Shown: positions 47,382-55,578, counted from the stretch's first letter. The stretch: 64,000 bases of DNA from Bacteroidota bacterium (GCA_018268085.1 JAFDXE010000018.1:16091-80090), one strand, 5' to 3'. Made by a program: numbers and translations. Notes: a model not told the origin generated them from the sequence alone.

Positions 47382-50333
47382 TTATTCCACATTTAATTCA
47401 TCAACAAAAATATGGGTATCTCCCCCAACCCCTTCATGCCATGCTGGTAATTTCCCGTATTGAGCAGCTTTTATTCTTACAAATCTTGCCGCAGATTTTG
47501 CAAATACCGCATCCACTGTTTTAATTTGAGCAGTAAGATCGTCTATCGCCAGGAAATCTTTTCCTGAATAAGCTTCCACGTAATTTTTTCCATCAATGGA
47601 TATTTCAACAGTTAGTTGCTTTGGCATTACGATCCAGGCTTTGGTATCCTGTAAAAACGTTGCAGACACTTTAGTAATGTATTTCACCTCTTTTAAATCA
47701 ATAACTACATCGAGATCATTTTTCTGGTATCCCTGCCAGTTACCTTTATGCCAGTTGGTGGTTCCATGAACTTCATCAATTAACCCTTCAGCTCCGTCGG
47801 CAGAATATTGTTGTTCAAAAGGCGTGTTCAATTTCACCGACCAGTTGTGCGACAATTTTTTATATACAGCAGTAGTTACAAAACTTTTATTGCCATTTGC
47901 ATCAACAGCGATGGCTTTTATCGTCATCGATTGATCCACGGTTATTGGCAACAGGTATTTTTTACTGTTTATTGTTGGAACAGATCCATCTGTTGTATAA
48001 TATACCGAAACATTTTTTTGTGCGGTAGTGATCGGAACTTTTTTAACAGCTTTAAATGGAACAGGTCCGCCATTAATAACCGGGTTAATTACAAATGATG
48101 CAGCATCTTTCAAATTTATTTCTGTAACCGGGTATTTCATCGAACCAAATTTTGATGGTTTGTTGCCCATCATAAAAGTAATGAGACCGCCGTCGGCGAT
48201 ATCTTCATGATGAATAAAAGACGAATCCCAATCATGGGGGGCCAGGTGGCCGGTTGTGCTCAGGATTGCTTTCTGGATATAATAATTTTCATCGCTTACA
48301 CCCGGTGCATTTATGGTAAATGAACGTCCATTTTCGAGGTGAATTTCAGCCAGGCTAAACGCCGGTGAACCGATCATATAATAATTGGTTCCCGGAGTAA
48401 CCTGGTAAAAACCTAAGGCACTTAAAATATACCAGGCGCTCATTTGCCCGCAATCCTCATTGCCGATTAAACCATCAGGTTCATTTTTATACATCTCACT
48501 CATTACTTTATGAACCAGTTGCTGGGTTTTAAATGGCTTGTCGGTGTAGTCGTACAAATAAATAATATGGTGACTGGGTTCATTGCCGTGTGCATACTGC
48601 CCGATGAGGCCGGTAATATCGCCCTGCTCTCTCCCGGTTGTTTTTGTTGACGCTGAAAATAAACTATCGAGCCTGGCTGCAAGTTTTTTGTTTCCACCTA
48701 TTAAACGGATGTAACCATTTATGTCCTGTGGCATATAAAAAGAATACTGCCAGCTATTGGCTTCGGTAAAATAGTTGTTTACCTCACGCGGATCAAATGG
48801 CATTAACCAATCACCATTCTTACGGGGACGCATGAATGCTTTTTTAACATCCAGTACATTTTTATAGTTCTGTGCTCTTTTGATATAATTTTCATAGTCT
48901 GCGCTGTTACCTATTGCATCGGCAAACATGGCAATACACCAATCGTCATAAGCATATTCCAGGGTTTTACTAACACTTTCTGCATCATCTTCCGTTTCTA
49001 TCATGCCTTTAGTCATCAATGCAGGCAACCCCAAAACATCTCTTGTTGCGCTGTGTTTCATCGCTTCAAGTGCAAGGCGTGTATCGAAGTCTGTTATATT
49101 CTTTTTATATGCATCTAATATTACCGGAACACTGTGATACCCGATCATACAATCTGTTTCACAACTGGAAAGTTCCCACACCGGTAATCTTCCGCCTTGC
49201 TGGTATTGCGCAATAAATGTTTTGATGTAATCCAGGCTTCGTTCCCGGTCGATTATCGTGTATAAAGGATGTGCGCCTCTATAGGTATCCCAAAGAGAGA
49301 ATACGGAATAATAAGTAAATCCATCGGCTGTATGAACCTGGTTGTCTCTTCCGCGGTACTGGCCATCTACATCCATATTAATGCAGGGAACGATTGCTGT
49401 GTGATAGAGCGCCGTATAAAATACAGCAAGTTTATTGTTGTCGCTGCTCTGCACTTCAATCTTAGACAACTCCGTGTTCCATTTGCTTTCAGCCTGTTGT
49501 TTTGCTTCTTCAAAATCCCATCCCGGTAATTCCCTTGATAAGTTTTTTTTTGCTCCTTCTACGCTGGTGTTCGACAGGGCAACTTTTACATATATATCTT
49601 TTGATGCAGAAAGATCGAACTGAAAATAGGCTTTAGCATTTTGTGACTGTTCAATTTTATTTGTTCCTTCCTGTGCAAGTACATCATTCAGCCATATACC
49701 TGAATGAAGGATTGGTTTTGAAAACCTGATCACGAAATACACATATTGATTGTCGGCCCATGCTTTGCTCCTACGCAATCCCGTTATGGTAACACTGTCT
49801 TCTATATTGATGAAAGATTCAATGACTTCGTCACGGTGTTTTAAATCGAGAATGATATTGTTTTCTGCAGCAGATGAAAAACGGTAATGATGAAAACCGG
49901 TTCGCTCGGTTGCAGTAAATTCTGTTTGTATATTATCGTCATCGAGGAGAACGCTATAGTAACCGGCACTTGCCTTTTCATTTGCATGGTTAAACCTTGA
50001 GCCATAGATTTTATTATCAGGAGATGGCTTACCATTCATCGGCATTAACAGGATATCACCATAATCGCTGCAACCGGTACCACTTAAATGAGTATGTGAG
50101 AATCCAAAAATAAAATTATCAGAATAATGATAACCGCCACAGCCATCCCAGCCGTCGAGCCGGGTGTCGGGACTTAATTGTACCATTCCATGAGGCATCG
50201 TAGCACCAGGATAGGTATGCCCGTGACCGCCGGTTCCAATAAATGGATTTACCAATGATGCATAATTTTTTTGTGCCGATACATTTTTGATTACAACAGT
50301 AAAAAGGCAGGCAACGAAAATCTTTCTAAACAT
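47382..50333 (-). CDS. GH92 family alpha-mannosidase with C-terminal carbohydrate-binding-like domains
   Basis: A 983-residue exported protein (signal MFRKIFVACLFTVVIKNVSA). The main domain is GH92: VNPFIGTGGHGHTYPGATMPHGMVQLSPD at the N-terminus, GFSHTHLSGTGCSDYGD, FSLWDTYRGAHPLY and GNEDCGQMSAWYILSALGFYQVTPG near its end. GH92 enzymes are Ca-dependent exo-alpha-mannosidases. After it come a chitobiase-type Ig-like domain (SVYYTTDGSVPTINSKKYL) and a galactose-binding F5/8-type domain (YITKVSATFLQD, LTVEISIDGKNY). No PUL/SusCD genes are adjacent. The linkage specificity is unknown. Confidence 0.95.
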   Translation of the reverse strand: MFRKIFVACLFTVVIKNVSAQKNYASLVNPFIGTGGHGHTYPGATMPHGMVQLSPDTRLDGWDGCGGYHYSDNFIFGFSHTHLSGTGCSDYGDILLMPMNGKPSPDNKIYGSRFNHANEKASAGYYSVLLDDDNIQTEFTATERTGFHHYRFSSAAENNIILDLKHRDEVIESFINIEDSVTITGLRRSKAWADNQYVYFVIRFSKPILHSGIWLNDVLAQEGTNKIEQSQNAKAYFQFDLSASKDIYVKVALSNTSVEGAKKNLSRELPGWDFEEAKQQAESKWNTELSKIEVQSSDNNKLAVFYTALYHTAIVPCINMDVDGQYRGRDNQVHTADGFTYYSVFSLWDTYRGAHPLYTIIDRERSLDYIKTFIAQYQQGGRLPVWELSSCETDCMIGYHSVPVILDAYKKNITDFDTRLALEAMKHSATRDVLGLPALMTKGMIETEDDAESVSKTLEYAYDDWCIAMFADAIGNSADYENYIKRAQNYKNVLDVKKAFMRPRKNGDWLMPFDPREVNNYFTEANSWQYSFYMPQDINGYIRLIGGNKKLAARLDSLFSASTKTTGREQGDITGLIGQYAHGNEPSHHIIYLYDYTDKPFKTQQLVHKVMSEMYKNEPDGLIGNEDCGQMSAWYILSALGFYQVTPGTNYYMIGSPAFSLAEIHLENGRSFTINAPGVSDENYYIQKAILSTTGHLAPHDWDSSFIHHEDIADGGLITFMMGNKPSKFGSMKYPVTEINLKDAASFVINPVINGGPVPFKAVKKVPITTAQKNVSVYYTTDGSVPTINSKKYLLPITVDQSMTIKAIAVDANGNKSFVTTAVYKKLSHNWSVKLNTPFEQQYSADGAEGLIDEVHGTTNWHKGNWQGYQKNDLDVVIDLKEVKYITKVSATFLQDTKAWIVMPKQLTVEISIDGKNYVEAYSGKDFLAIDDLTAQIKTVDAVFAKSAARFVRIKAAQYGKLPAWHEGVGGDTHIFVDELNVE

Positions 50334-50385
50334 AATAATATGGAGTTGAGATAAAAACAGCGTTTAAAAATCCTGATTGGGTGCT

Positions 50386-50414
50386 ATAAAAAATGCCCCG
50401 CAAATTTGCAGGGC
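50386..50414 (-). terminator. Intrinsic terminator of ssb
   Basis: On the minus strand GCCCTGCAAA / TTTGCGGGGC folds into a stem (one wobble) followed by a T-run (the A-run at 50386-50393). It lies between ssb and the GH92 gene. Confidence 0.8.
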
Positions 50415-50440
50415 TAAGATAACTTATAATATGCTTTTAA

Positions 50441-50869
50441 TTAAAACGGAAGATCATCATCCACTGATACCGGGGGCTGGGTTGTACGCATAGCCGGTGC
50501 CGGTGCTGACCCCATATTGCTTACGTTGCCCTGGTTGGTTCCCTGTGACTCATCTCGTCCTCCCAATAACTGAACATTTTGTACACGCATACGTAAGGTA
50601 GCGGCAGCTTGTCCTTCTTTATTCATATAGGCATCTGCTTCGGGTGATCCTTCGGCGTAAACAGTTTTTCCTTTGGTAAGGTATTGTGCAACAGCCGTTC
50701 TATCTGTCCAGTAAGCGCATTCAACCCAGGTAGTTTTGTCTTTTAAATTTCCCTGGCTGTCTTTGAAACGTTCTGTGTGCGCCACACTAAAATTGATAAC
50801 ATTTTTTCCATTCACCTCTTTAACGATGCAATCCTTACCCAGGTTGCCGATGATCTGTAACTTAATCAT
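50441..50869 (-). CDS. ssb: Single-stranded DNA-binding protein
   Basis: An SSB with an N-terminal OB fold (KLQIIGNLGKDCIVKEVNGKNVINFSVAHTE, TTWVECAYWTDRTAVAQYL), a Gln/Gly-rich linker and the acidic C-terminal tip DDDLPF that binds partner proteins. At 142 residues it is on the short side but complete. It protects single-stranded DNA in replication and repair. It lies 135 bp downstream of the S24 repressor on the same strand; that gap contains a terminator-like pseudoknot, so ssb probably has its own promoter. Confidence 0.95.
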   Translation of the reverse strand: MIKLQIIGNLGKDCIVKEVNGKNVINFSVAHTERFKDSQGNLKDKTTWVECAYWTDRTAVAQYLTKGKTVYAEGSPEADAYMNKEGQAAATLRMRVQNVQLLGGRDESQGTNQGNVSNMGSAPAPAMRTTQPPVSVDDDLPF

Positions 50870-50946
50870 AACTTGTTGTTTTTAATAATTATTAATCGAT
50901 GTATCTGTTTGCTAAGTTATGCCGGCCATCATTGTGAACCGGAATT

Positions 50947-50998
50947 AAAAAAATTGCAGTTGAAAACTTGTTGAAAGCTTACTGCAAAATGCTTTCAA
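50947..50998 (-). terminator. Pseudoknot-type terminator candidate after the S24 repressor
   Basis: In minus-strand RNA order: UUGAAAGC (stem 1 left), UUGCAGU (stem 2 left), GCUUUCAA (stem 1 right), ACUGCAA (stem 2 right), then seven Us. The stems are perfect 8 and 7 bp, connected by loops of 3, 2 and 10 nt, which is H-type pseudoknot geometry. It begins 7 bp after the repressor stop codon. Stem 2 followed by U7 is a plausible intrinsic terminator. An imperfect copy of the stem 1 right arm (GUUUUCAA) overlaps the 10-nt loop and gives an alternative pairing. Confidence 0.55.
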
Positions 50999-51004
50999 TG
51001 CTTT

Positions 51005-51763
51005 TTAATTCATTTTTTTCTTGAGCGTACTCACCTGGTCCTGCAGATTGTTTACCAGATTTGCCAATGAATTTACATCCCATCTTTGCTGCGAAGCCAC
51101 TTTACCTATAACCACCTGCGCCAGCCACAATTCAACAATATCTTCAGTATTTACCTGGTATGGTTGATAATTAGGGTTATCGCTCACGAGAGAAACCTTT
51201 GCCTTGCTGCGATTATTTTTTACGATCCTTTTGTACACTATTCCCTCGTTGCGACTAACAACGATATAAGCGGCATTATTTTTTACATCGTCAATAGAAT
51301 CTACCTTTTCTCCTACAATGATACTTCCACTTGGTGTAGGCAACATACTATCACCGATAATTTCAAAAGCACGGTAATTACCTCCCGACAACATCGGTAA
51401 GGTAAATGTATTCAACTCATCAAGGAATTCACTATCAGCGTATCCGGTCATATAACCAGCCGCTGCTTTTATCGGTACAAAATGTATCAGGTTACGATCG
51501 GCCGTCATCATTTTTTGTTGTCTTCGTTTTGCCAGGTAGCTACCCGATCCTGCAGTTACGCTTACATCTTTCAGCAATAATTCATCGAGACTTAATTTGA
51601 ACATATCTGCCACGATTTCCAGCACATCCAATCGTGGATCTGCCCGCTCTTCTTCGTAAGCCCCGATCAATGATCGCTTGATGTTTAACTTGTTTGCAAA
51701 TTCTTCTTGCGTCCATCCCCGAAGTTTACGGAGGTATTTTAAGTTTAATCCGGCTCTTGACAT
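51005..51763 (-). CDS. XRE-family repressor with S24 LexA-like peptidase domain
   Basis: A 252-residue transcription regulator. Residues ~8-62 form a helix-turn-helix (LKYLRKLRGWTQEEFANKLN, RSLIGAYEEERADPRL). Residues ~95-230 form an S24 domain with Ser139 in GDSMLPTPSG and Lys178 in GIVYKRI, the catalytic dyad, and an Ala-Gly candidate cleavage site near 102-103. A short C-terminal coiled coil (LANLVNNLQDQVSTLKKKM) follows. Like LexA/CI it could self-cleave on RecA activation, linking DNA damage to derepression. Two operators sit in its own promoter, indicating autoregulation. No phage genes are nearby, so it is probably a chromosomal regulator. Confidence 0.9.
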   Translation of the reverse strand: MSRAGLNLKYLRKLRGWTQEEFANKLNIKRSLIGAYEEERADPRLDVLEIVADMFKLSLDELLLKDVSVTAGSGSYLAKRRQQKMMTADRNLIHFVPIKAAAGYMTGYADSEFLDELNTFTLPMLSGGNYRAFEIIGDSMLPTPSGSIIVGEKVDSIDDVKNNAAYIVVSRNEGIVYKRIVKNNRSKAKVSLVSDNPNYQPYQVNTEDIVELWLAQVVIGKVASQQRWDVNSLANLVNNLQDQVSTLKKKMN

Positions 51764-51769
51764 GATTGA

Positions 51770-51807
51770 ACTAATTTGATTAGCACAAATGTACTAAATA
51801 CTTTAGT
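51770..51807 (-). promoter_or_regulatory. Two inverted-repeat operators of the S24 repressor
   Basis: O1 is ACTAATTTGATTAGC (51770-51784, arms CTAAT/ATTAG). O2 is ACTAAATACTTTAGT (51793-51807, arms ACTAAA/TTTAGT). Both have 3-nt centres and share ACTAA...TTAG; their centres are 23 bp apart. O2 occupies the promoter spacer and O1 covers the predicted transcription start. Confidence 0.6.
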
Positions 51808-51816
51808 TTATCCAAA
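51786..51816 (-). promoter_or_regulatory. Promoter of the S24 repressor gene
   Basis: -33 TTTG (51813-51816) and -7 TACATTTG (51786-51793) are separated by exactly 19 nt, the best two-element promoter match in the window. The ATG is at 51763, so the leader is about 16 nt. Confidence 0.75.
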
Positions 51817-51865
51817 TTTATTTTTTCGACTACTTTGCAATTCAGGTATTTACATATTGAGTGCG

Positions 51866-51873
51866 TATTTTTG
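51866..51873 (+). promoter_or_regulatory. -7 element TATTTTTG for the small membrane protein gene
   Basis: A perfect TAnnTTTG 15 nt before the ATG at 51888. The transcript leader would be only about eight nucleotides. Confidence 0.45.
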
Positions 51874-51887
51874 CGAAAACCTTTAAA

Positions 51888-52352
51888 ATGCAAACAGTAC
51901 TGGTAATACATAATATTTTAAGATGGGCAGTGTTGCTGTTCGGACTCTGGACAGTATTTAACGCTATCAGTGGCGTAAGTTCCAAAAGAGCATTTTCGGC
52001 CAGTGATAACAGGAGCAATTTATTGTTCATGATTTTCTGCGATATACAATTGCTGGTGGGATTAAGTTTATATTTTTCAAATTCGTGGTTCGATAAAGTG
52101 AAAGAAGGTATGGGTGTGGTAATGAAAAATGGATATGATCGTTTTTTTGCTGTAGAACATGCTTCGATGATGATCCTGGCCTGGATACTGGTTCATGTGG
52201 GCAGAACTTCAGTAAAGAAAGCTGGTACTGACGCAGCCAAACACAAGAAAATGCTGTTGTTCTTCGGACTGGCATTATTACTAATCCTTGCATCTATCCC
52301 ATGGCCTTTCCGCTCAGAGATTGCAAGGCCTTTATTCAGGGGGTTTAATTAA
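51888..52352 (+). CDS. Four-helix membrane protein with conserved-looking histidines
   Basis: A 154-residue protein with four predicted transmembrane helices. Histidines sit near helix ends (H8 in VIHNILRW, EHASMMILAWILVHVG, HKKMLLFFG). The pattern resembles small cytochrome-b-like membrane proteins, but heme binding is not demonstrated and the family is not firmly recognised. I use the ATG at 51888 because the -7 element lies inside the longer frame that begins at 51861. It is the first gene before surE, separated by 23 bp. Confidence 0.75.
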   Translation: MQTVLVIHNILRWAVLLFGLWTVFNAISGVSSKRAFSASDNRSNLLFMIFCDIQLLVGLSLYFSNSWFDKVKEGMGVVMKNGYDRFFAVEHASMMILAWILVHVGRTSVKKAGTDAAKHKKMLLFFGLALLLILASIPWPFRSEIARPLFRGFN

Positions 52353-52375
52353 TTAAAAGATTCAGCAGTATAATA

Positions 52376-53164
52376 ATGACGACAAAGAAAGCGAAGGAAA
52401 AACCGGTTATATTAATAACGAACGACGACGATATAACTTCTAAGGGTATTCGAAGTTTAGTGGAAGCAGTTAGTGAACTCGGAACCGTAGTTGTGGTGGC
52501 ACCTGATAGCCCGCAAAGCGGCATGGGACATGCCATCACCATCGGCTCTCCCCTCCGTATGAATAAAATGAATTTGTTCGGGGATGTGGAAGCATGGCAA
52601 ACGAGTGGCACGCCGGTTGATTGCGTGAAACTTGCTGTAGATAAAATACTTCATCGCAAACCAGATCTTTGCCTGAGCGGAATCAACCACGGGGCCAATC
52701 ATTCCATTAATGTTATTTACAGCGGCACCATGTCGGCAGCCATGGAAGCATCCATAGAAGGAATTCCGAGTATAGGTTTTTCTCTGCTCGATTATAATTA
52801 TGATGCAGATTTTACAGCATCCAAACAGGTTGTGCAAAAAATGGTGAGTGCGTTGTTAAAGAAGAAACTCGACAAACATTTGCTGCTGAACGTAAACATC
52901 CCGTCATTACCACCTGAAAAAATTAAAGGGATTAAAATCTGCAAACAGGCGTATGCAAAATATGAGGAAGATTTTTCTGAGCGGCTGGATCCTCATGGCA
53001 AAAAATATTACTGGCTTACCGGTGAATTTAAAAATTTCGACAAAGGACGCGATACAGATGTTTGGGCCCTGGAACATGGTTATGTGAGCGTTGTACCAGT
53101 TCAGTTTGATCTTACCAACTACACTTTAAAGAAACAACTTGAAAAAAGTAATTTGTTCAAATGA
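52376..53164 (+). CDS. surE: 5'/3'-nucleotidase SurE
   Basis: SurE dephosphorylates nucleoside 5'- and 3'-monophosphates and helps stationary-phase survival. The 262 residues contain ILITNDDDITSKGI (metal-binding Asp pair; the usual fourth residue Gly is Asp here), VVAPDSPQSGMGHAIT with the catalytic serine, GTPVDCVKLAV and SGINHGANHSINVIYSGTMSAAMEA with the metal-binding asparagine. It overlaps the next small membrane protein gene by ATGA. Confidence 0.94.
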   Translation: MTTKKAKEKPVILITNDDDITSKGIRSLVEAVSELGTVVVVAPDSPQSGMGHAITIGSPLRMNKMNLFGDVEAWQTSGTPVDCVKLAVDKILHRKPDLCLSGINHGANHSINVIYSGTMSAAMEASIEGIPSIGFSLLDYNYDADFTASKQVVQKMVSALLKKKLDKHLLLNVNIPSLPPEKIKGIKICKQAYAKYEEDFSERLDPHGKKYYWLTGEFKNFDKGRDTDVWALEHGYVSVVPVQFDLTNYTLKKQLEKSNLFK

Positions 53165-53463
53165 TATTTAAGAAAGACAATTTTATATTCGGAATGATCA
53201 TTGGTTTGCTGGCACCTTTAATGGGACTAATGTTATTCAAATGGTATAAGTTCGGGGTATTTACTTTTAAAGAAACCTTCCAGTTCATGGTGTATGAACC
53301 AGGTTTTAAAACACTTACTGTAGGATTAAGTCTTTCTTTGTTGCTGAGCGCTCTCATGTTCACATTATATATTAATGCAGGCAAAGACAAAACAGCGAAG
53401 GGAATTTTTGCGGTAACGATGATTTACGGACTGTTTATCCTGATTGTAAAAACCATCTACTGA
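53161..53463 (+). CDS. Small two-helix membrane protein of unknown function
   Basis: A 100-residue protein with about three hydrophobic stretches (FGMIIGLLAPLMGLMLF near the N-terminus, LTVGLSLSLLLSALMFTLYI, and TAKGIFAVTMIYGLFILIV) separated by short charged loops. Its ATG overlaps the surE stop, so it is translated from the same transcript. No family recognised; any link to SurE is unknown. Confidence 0.75.
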   Translation: MIFKKDNFIFGMIIGLLAPLMGLMLFKWYKFGVFTFKETFQFMVYEPGFKTLTVGLSLSLLLSALMFTLYINAGKDKTAKGIFAVTMIYGLFILIVKTIY

Positions 53464-53615
53464 TAGGTTCAGTTAATAGCTACAAGATAAATTCCAATCA
53501 ACGAGGTACGGTAAAATCATTCGGTTTACGGATTAATGTATTCGGTTACTATTCTTTAACTAGCCTTTAAAGATTTATTGTCATTCACTTAACACGGCAT
53601 CCTTCAAATCCTGTG

Positions 53616-53623
53616 TAGATTTG
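53616..53623 (+). promoter_or_regulatory. Orphan -7 element TAGATTTG
   Basis: A perfect TAnnTTTG on the plus strand in the 242-bp gap between the surE unit and ftsY, with no plus-strand gene after it. Together with the terminator at 53675 it could define a small transcript of about 70 nt. Confidence 0.35.
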
Positions 53624-53674
53624 TGTATCAAATTGATAATACATTTTTCTCATAAGCAGTTAGTTTTGGTAATC

Positions 53675-53706
53675 GGAGTTCCTAGTCTTGGGAACTCCTC
53701 TTTTTT
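53675..53706 (+). terminator. Intrinsic terminator downstream of the surE unit
   Basis: A perfect 8-bp stem GGAGTTCC / GGAACTCC with an 8-nt loop, then TCTTTTTTT. It lies about 210 bp after the last plus-strand CDS and abuts the ftsY stop on the other strand. Confidence 0.88.
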
Positions 53707-54671
53707 TAAGACAGTTGAAATAAACCATCCACGAAATCCTGCTTATCAAAAACAAGTAAGTCCTGGGCTTTTTCTCCCACCCCAATAAATTTAACCGGGA
53801 TTTTAAACTGGTCTGCAATTGCCAATACAACACCACCTTTGGCTGTTCCGTCGAGTTTAGTTATTGCCAGTGCCGTTACATCTGTTGCGGCGGTGAAATG
53901 TTTAGCCTGCTCAAGCGCATTCTGGCCCGTGCTGCCATCCAATACCAATAATACTTCGTGGGGTGCTTCGGGTATAGATTTTTGTATCACTCTTTTTATC
54001 TTACTCAGTTCATCCATCAGGTGAGCTTTGTTATGCAATCTTCCGGCGGTGTCGATAATGATAACATCTGAATTCCGGGCCAGGCCGCTAATTACCGTAT
54101 CGTACGCTACGGACGCCGGATCACTACCCATTTCTTTTTTTACAATTGGAACGTTCGTTCTTTCACTCCAGATTGTAAGTTGATCTACAGCCGCAGCCCG
54201 GAAGGTATCTGCTGCACCCAGCAATACACTTTTCCCCGCATTCGAAAAATTATACGCAAGTTTACCAATGGTAGTTGTTTTTCCTACGCCATTAACTCCC
54301 ACTACCAGGATTACATGCGGTTTATGGGTAGAAGGTAATTCATAGTTACTGTAAGAATTGTCTTGCGGAGCTGAAACTAAAATGTCCTGAATTTCTTGTT
54401 TTAGTATCGTATTTAATTCACTTGTATTCAGATATTTATCCTTAGCAACACGCTTCTCCAGCCGATCAATAATCTTAACCGTTGTTTCTACGCCTACATC
54501 AGCACTTACCAGTGCGTTTTCTACTTCGTCGAGCACTTCTTCGTCAACTGTACTTTTTCCGGCAACCGCTTTTGCGATCTTACTAAAAAAGCCCTCCCTG
54601 GTTTTTTGCAAGCCCTGGTCGAGTGATTCCTTTTGTTCTTTTTTCCCGAAAAGTTTATTTAAAAAACCCAT
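53706..54671 (-). CDS. ftsY: Signal recognition particle receptor FtsY
   Basis: FtsY is the SRP receptor GTPase that docks ribosome-SRP complexes at the inner membrane. The 321 residues have a short basic N-terminus (GFLNKLFGKKEQKE) instead of a long acidic A domain, then the NG domain: GVNGVGKTTTIGKLA (G1), DTFRAAAVDQL, DTAGRLHNKAHLM (G3), TKLDGTAKGG (G4) and FIGVGEKAQDL. It follows DUF4295, rpmG and rpmB on the same strand, the order usual in Bacteroidota. Confidence 0.97.
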   Translation of the reverse strand: MGFLNKLFGKKEQKESLDQGLQKTREGFFSKIAKAVAGKSTVDEEVLDEVENALVSADVGVETTVKIIDRLEKRVAKDKYLNTSELNTILKQEIQDILVSAPQDNSYSNYELPSTHKPHVILVVGVNGVGKTTTIGKLAYNFSNAGKSVLLGAADTFRAAAVDQLTIWSERTNVPIVKKEMGSDPASVAYDTVISGLARNSDVIIIDTAGRLHNKAHLMDELSKIKRVIQKSIPEAPHEVLLVLDGSTGQNALEQAKHFTAATDVTALAITKLDGTAKGGVVLAIADQFKIPVKFIGVGEKAQDLLVFDKQDFVDGLFQLS

Positions 54672-54820
54672 GATAATGCTGGTTAATGGTGAATGAATAA
54701 TTTACAGCGGTCTTTTATAGATCTGAATCAATTGAGCTGAATATTTAAAGCCCTTAAACAAACAAAGCCATCCTGAATAAACAGAACAGCTTTATCAATG
54801 ATATATTACATAAAGACGGC

Positions 54821-54991
54821 TTAGCTAGCCAGGAAATCCTTGATCTTATCTTTATGAACGATTGCTTCTTTAAAAGTATAAGCACCTGTTTTAGGGCTAC
54901 GTAAAGTACGAATTACTTTACTCCAGTTTTTTGCATCTGCTGCTGCTTTCTGGTCTTTGGTTTTTATCGCGGTTTTAGCTGCTTTAGCCAT
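54821..54991 (-). CDS. DUF4295 small basic protein
   Basis: A 56-residue, lysine/alanine-rich protein (start MAKAAKTAIKTKDQKAAADA, end HKDKIKDFLAS). Its size, charge and position between rpmG and ftsY match DUF4295, a Bacteroidota family found with ribosomal protein genes and suspected to be ribosome-associated. I read it directly from the minus strand: ATG at 54991, TAA at 54821. Function is inference from context. Confidence 0.88.
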   Translation of the reverse strand: MAKAAKTAIKTKDQKAAADAKNWSKVIRTLRSPKTGAYTFKEAIVHKDKIKDFLAS

Positions 54992-55047
54992 GATGATTAA
55001 TTTTTAAGTATTACTGCTTTTGATTTGATTTTCAATAATCTGCACAA

Positions 55048-55230
55048 TTATTTAATTTCCTTATGTACAGTAACTTTTTTAAGAATCGGGTTAAATTTCT
55101 TTAACTCCATACGCTCAGGAGTGTTCTTTTTGTTCTTGGTAGTGATGTAACGGCTTGTACCTGCCATTCCGCTGGCTTTGTGTTCAGTACACTCCATGAT
55201 TACCTGTACCCTGTTTCCTTTCTTTGCCAT
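55048..55230 (-). CDS. rpmG: 50S ribosomal protein L33
   Basis: A 60-residue ribosomal protein with the L33 pattern ([41 protein letters not shown]). It has only one cysteine, so it is the zinc-independent type. It lies between rpmB and the DUF4295 gene in the same direction. Confidence 0.96.
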   Translation of the reverse strand: MAKKGNRVQVIMECTEHKASGMAGTSRYITTKNKKNTPERMELKKFNPILKKVTVHKEIK

Positions 55231-55278
55231 TTTATTAAATTTTATACTTCCCGAAGGAAGCGTTCAAATGTACTGCGA

Positions 55279-55515
55279 TTAGATTTTTACGCCTGCAGCA
55301 CGCATTTCTTTTACAACTGAATACAAACCATTTTTATTAATGGTTCTGATTGCTTCTGAAGAAACCTTCATGGTAACCCATGTATCTTCTTCAGCAAGGA
55401 AATAACGCTTGGTCTGTAAATTTGGTAAAAACCTGCGTTTAGTTTTGATATTTGAGTGAGAAACCTTGTTACCTGTGATTGGTTTCTTTCCTGTTAACTG
55501 ACATACTCTGGCCAT
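55279..55515 (-). CDS. rpmB: 50S ribosomal protein L28
   Basis: A 78-residue protein beginning [36 protein letters not shown], the L28 signature. It contains no zinc-ribbon cysteine set beyond C5. It is the first gene of the rpmB-rpmG-DUF4295-ftsY unit, with a perfect -7 element 20 bp upstream. Confidence 0.97.
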   Translation of the reverse strand: MARVCQLTGKKPITGNKVSHSNIKTKRRFLPNLQTKRYFLAEEDTWVTMKVSSEAIRTINKNGLYSVVKEMRAAGVKI

Positions 55516-55534
55516 ATTCCTGAATTTTGGACGG

Positions 55535-55542
55535 CAAAGGTA
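55535..55542 (-). promoter_or_regulatory. rpmB operon -7 element TACCTTTG
   Basis: A perfect TAnnTTTG 20 nt upstream of the rpmB ATG on the minus strand. No TTTG -33 is evident in the AT-rich region beyond. Confidence 0.55.
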
Positions 55543-55578
55543 GGGATTTTACTTAATTAATTAGTGTATATTATCAAC

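Noticed and set aside
50882..50895. Perfect AT palindrome TTAATAATTATTAA before ssb
   Set aside because: Low-complexity AT sequence easily arises by chance in this AT-rich region, and no second copy or promoter alignment supports an operator.
51005..51763. S24 repressor as evidence of a prophage
   Set aside because: No integrase, structural or lysis gene is within the window; neighbours are ssb, surE and other chromosomal genes.
53590..53620. tRNA T-arm-like string TTCAAATCC
   Set aside because: The flanking bases do not form a T-stem and no acceptor or anticodon arm is present.
53464..53705. 4.5S/SRP RNA gene next to ftsY
   Set aside because: The conserved SRP RNA core motifs are absent; only a terminator and an orphan promoter element are seen.
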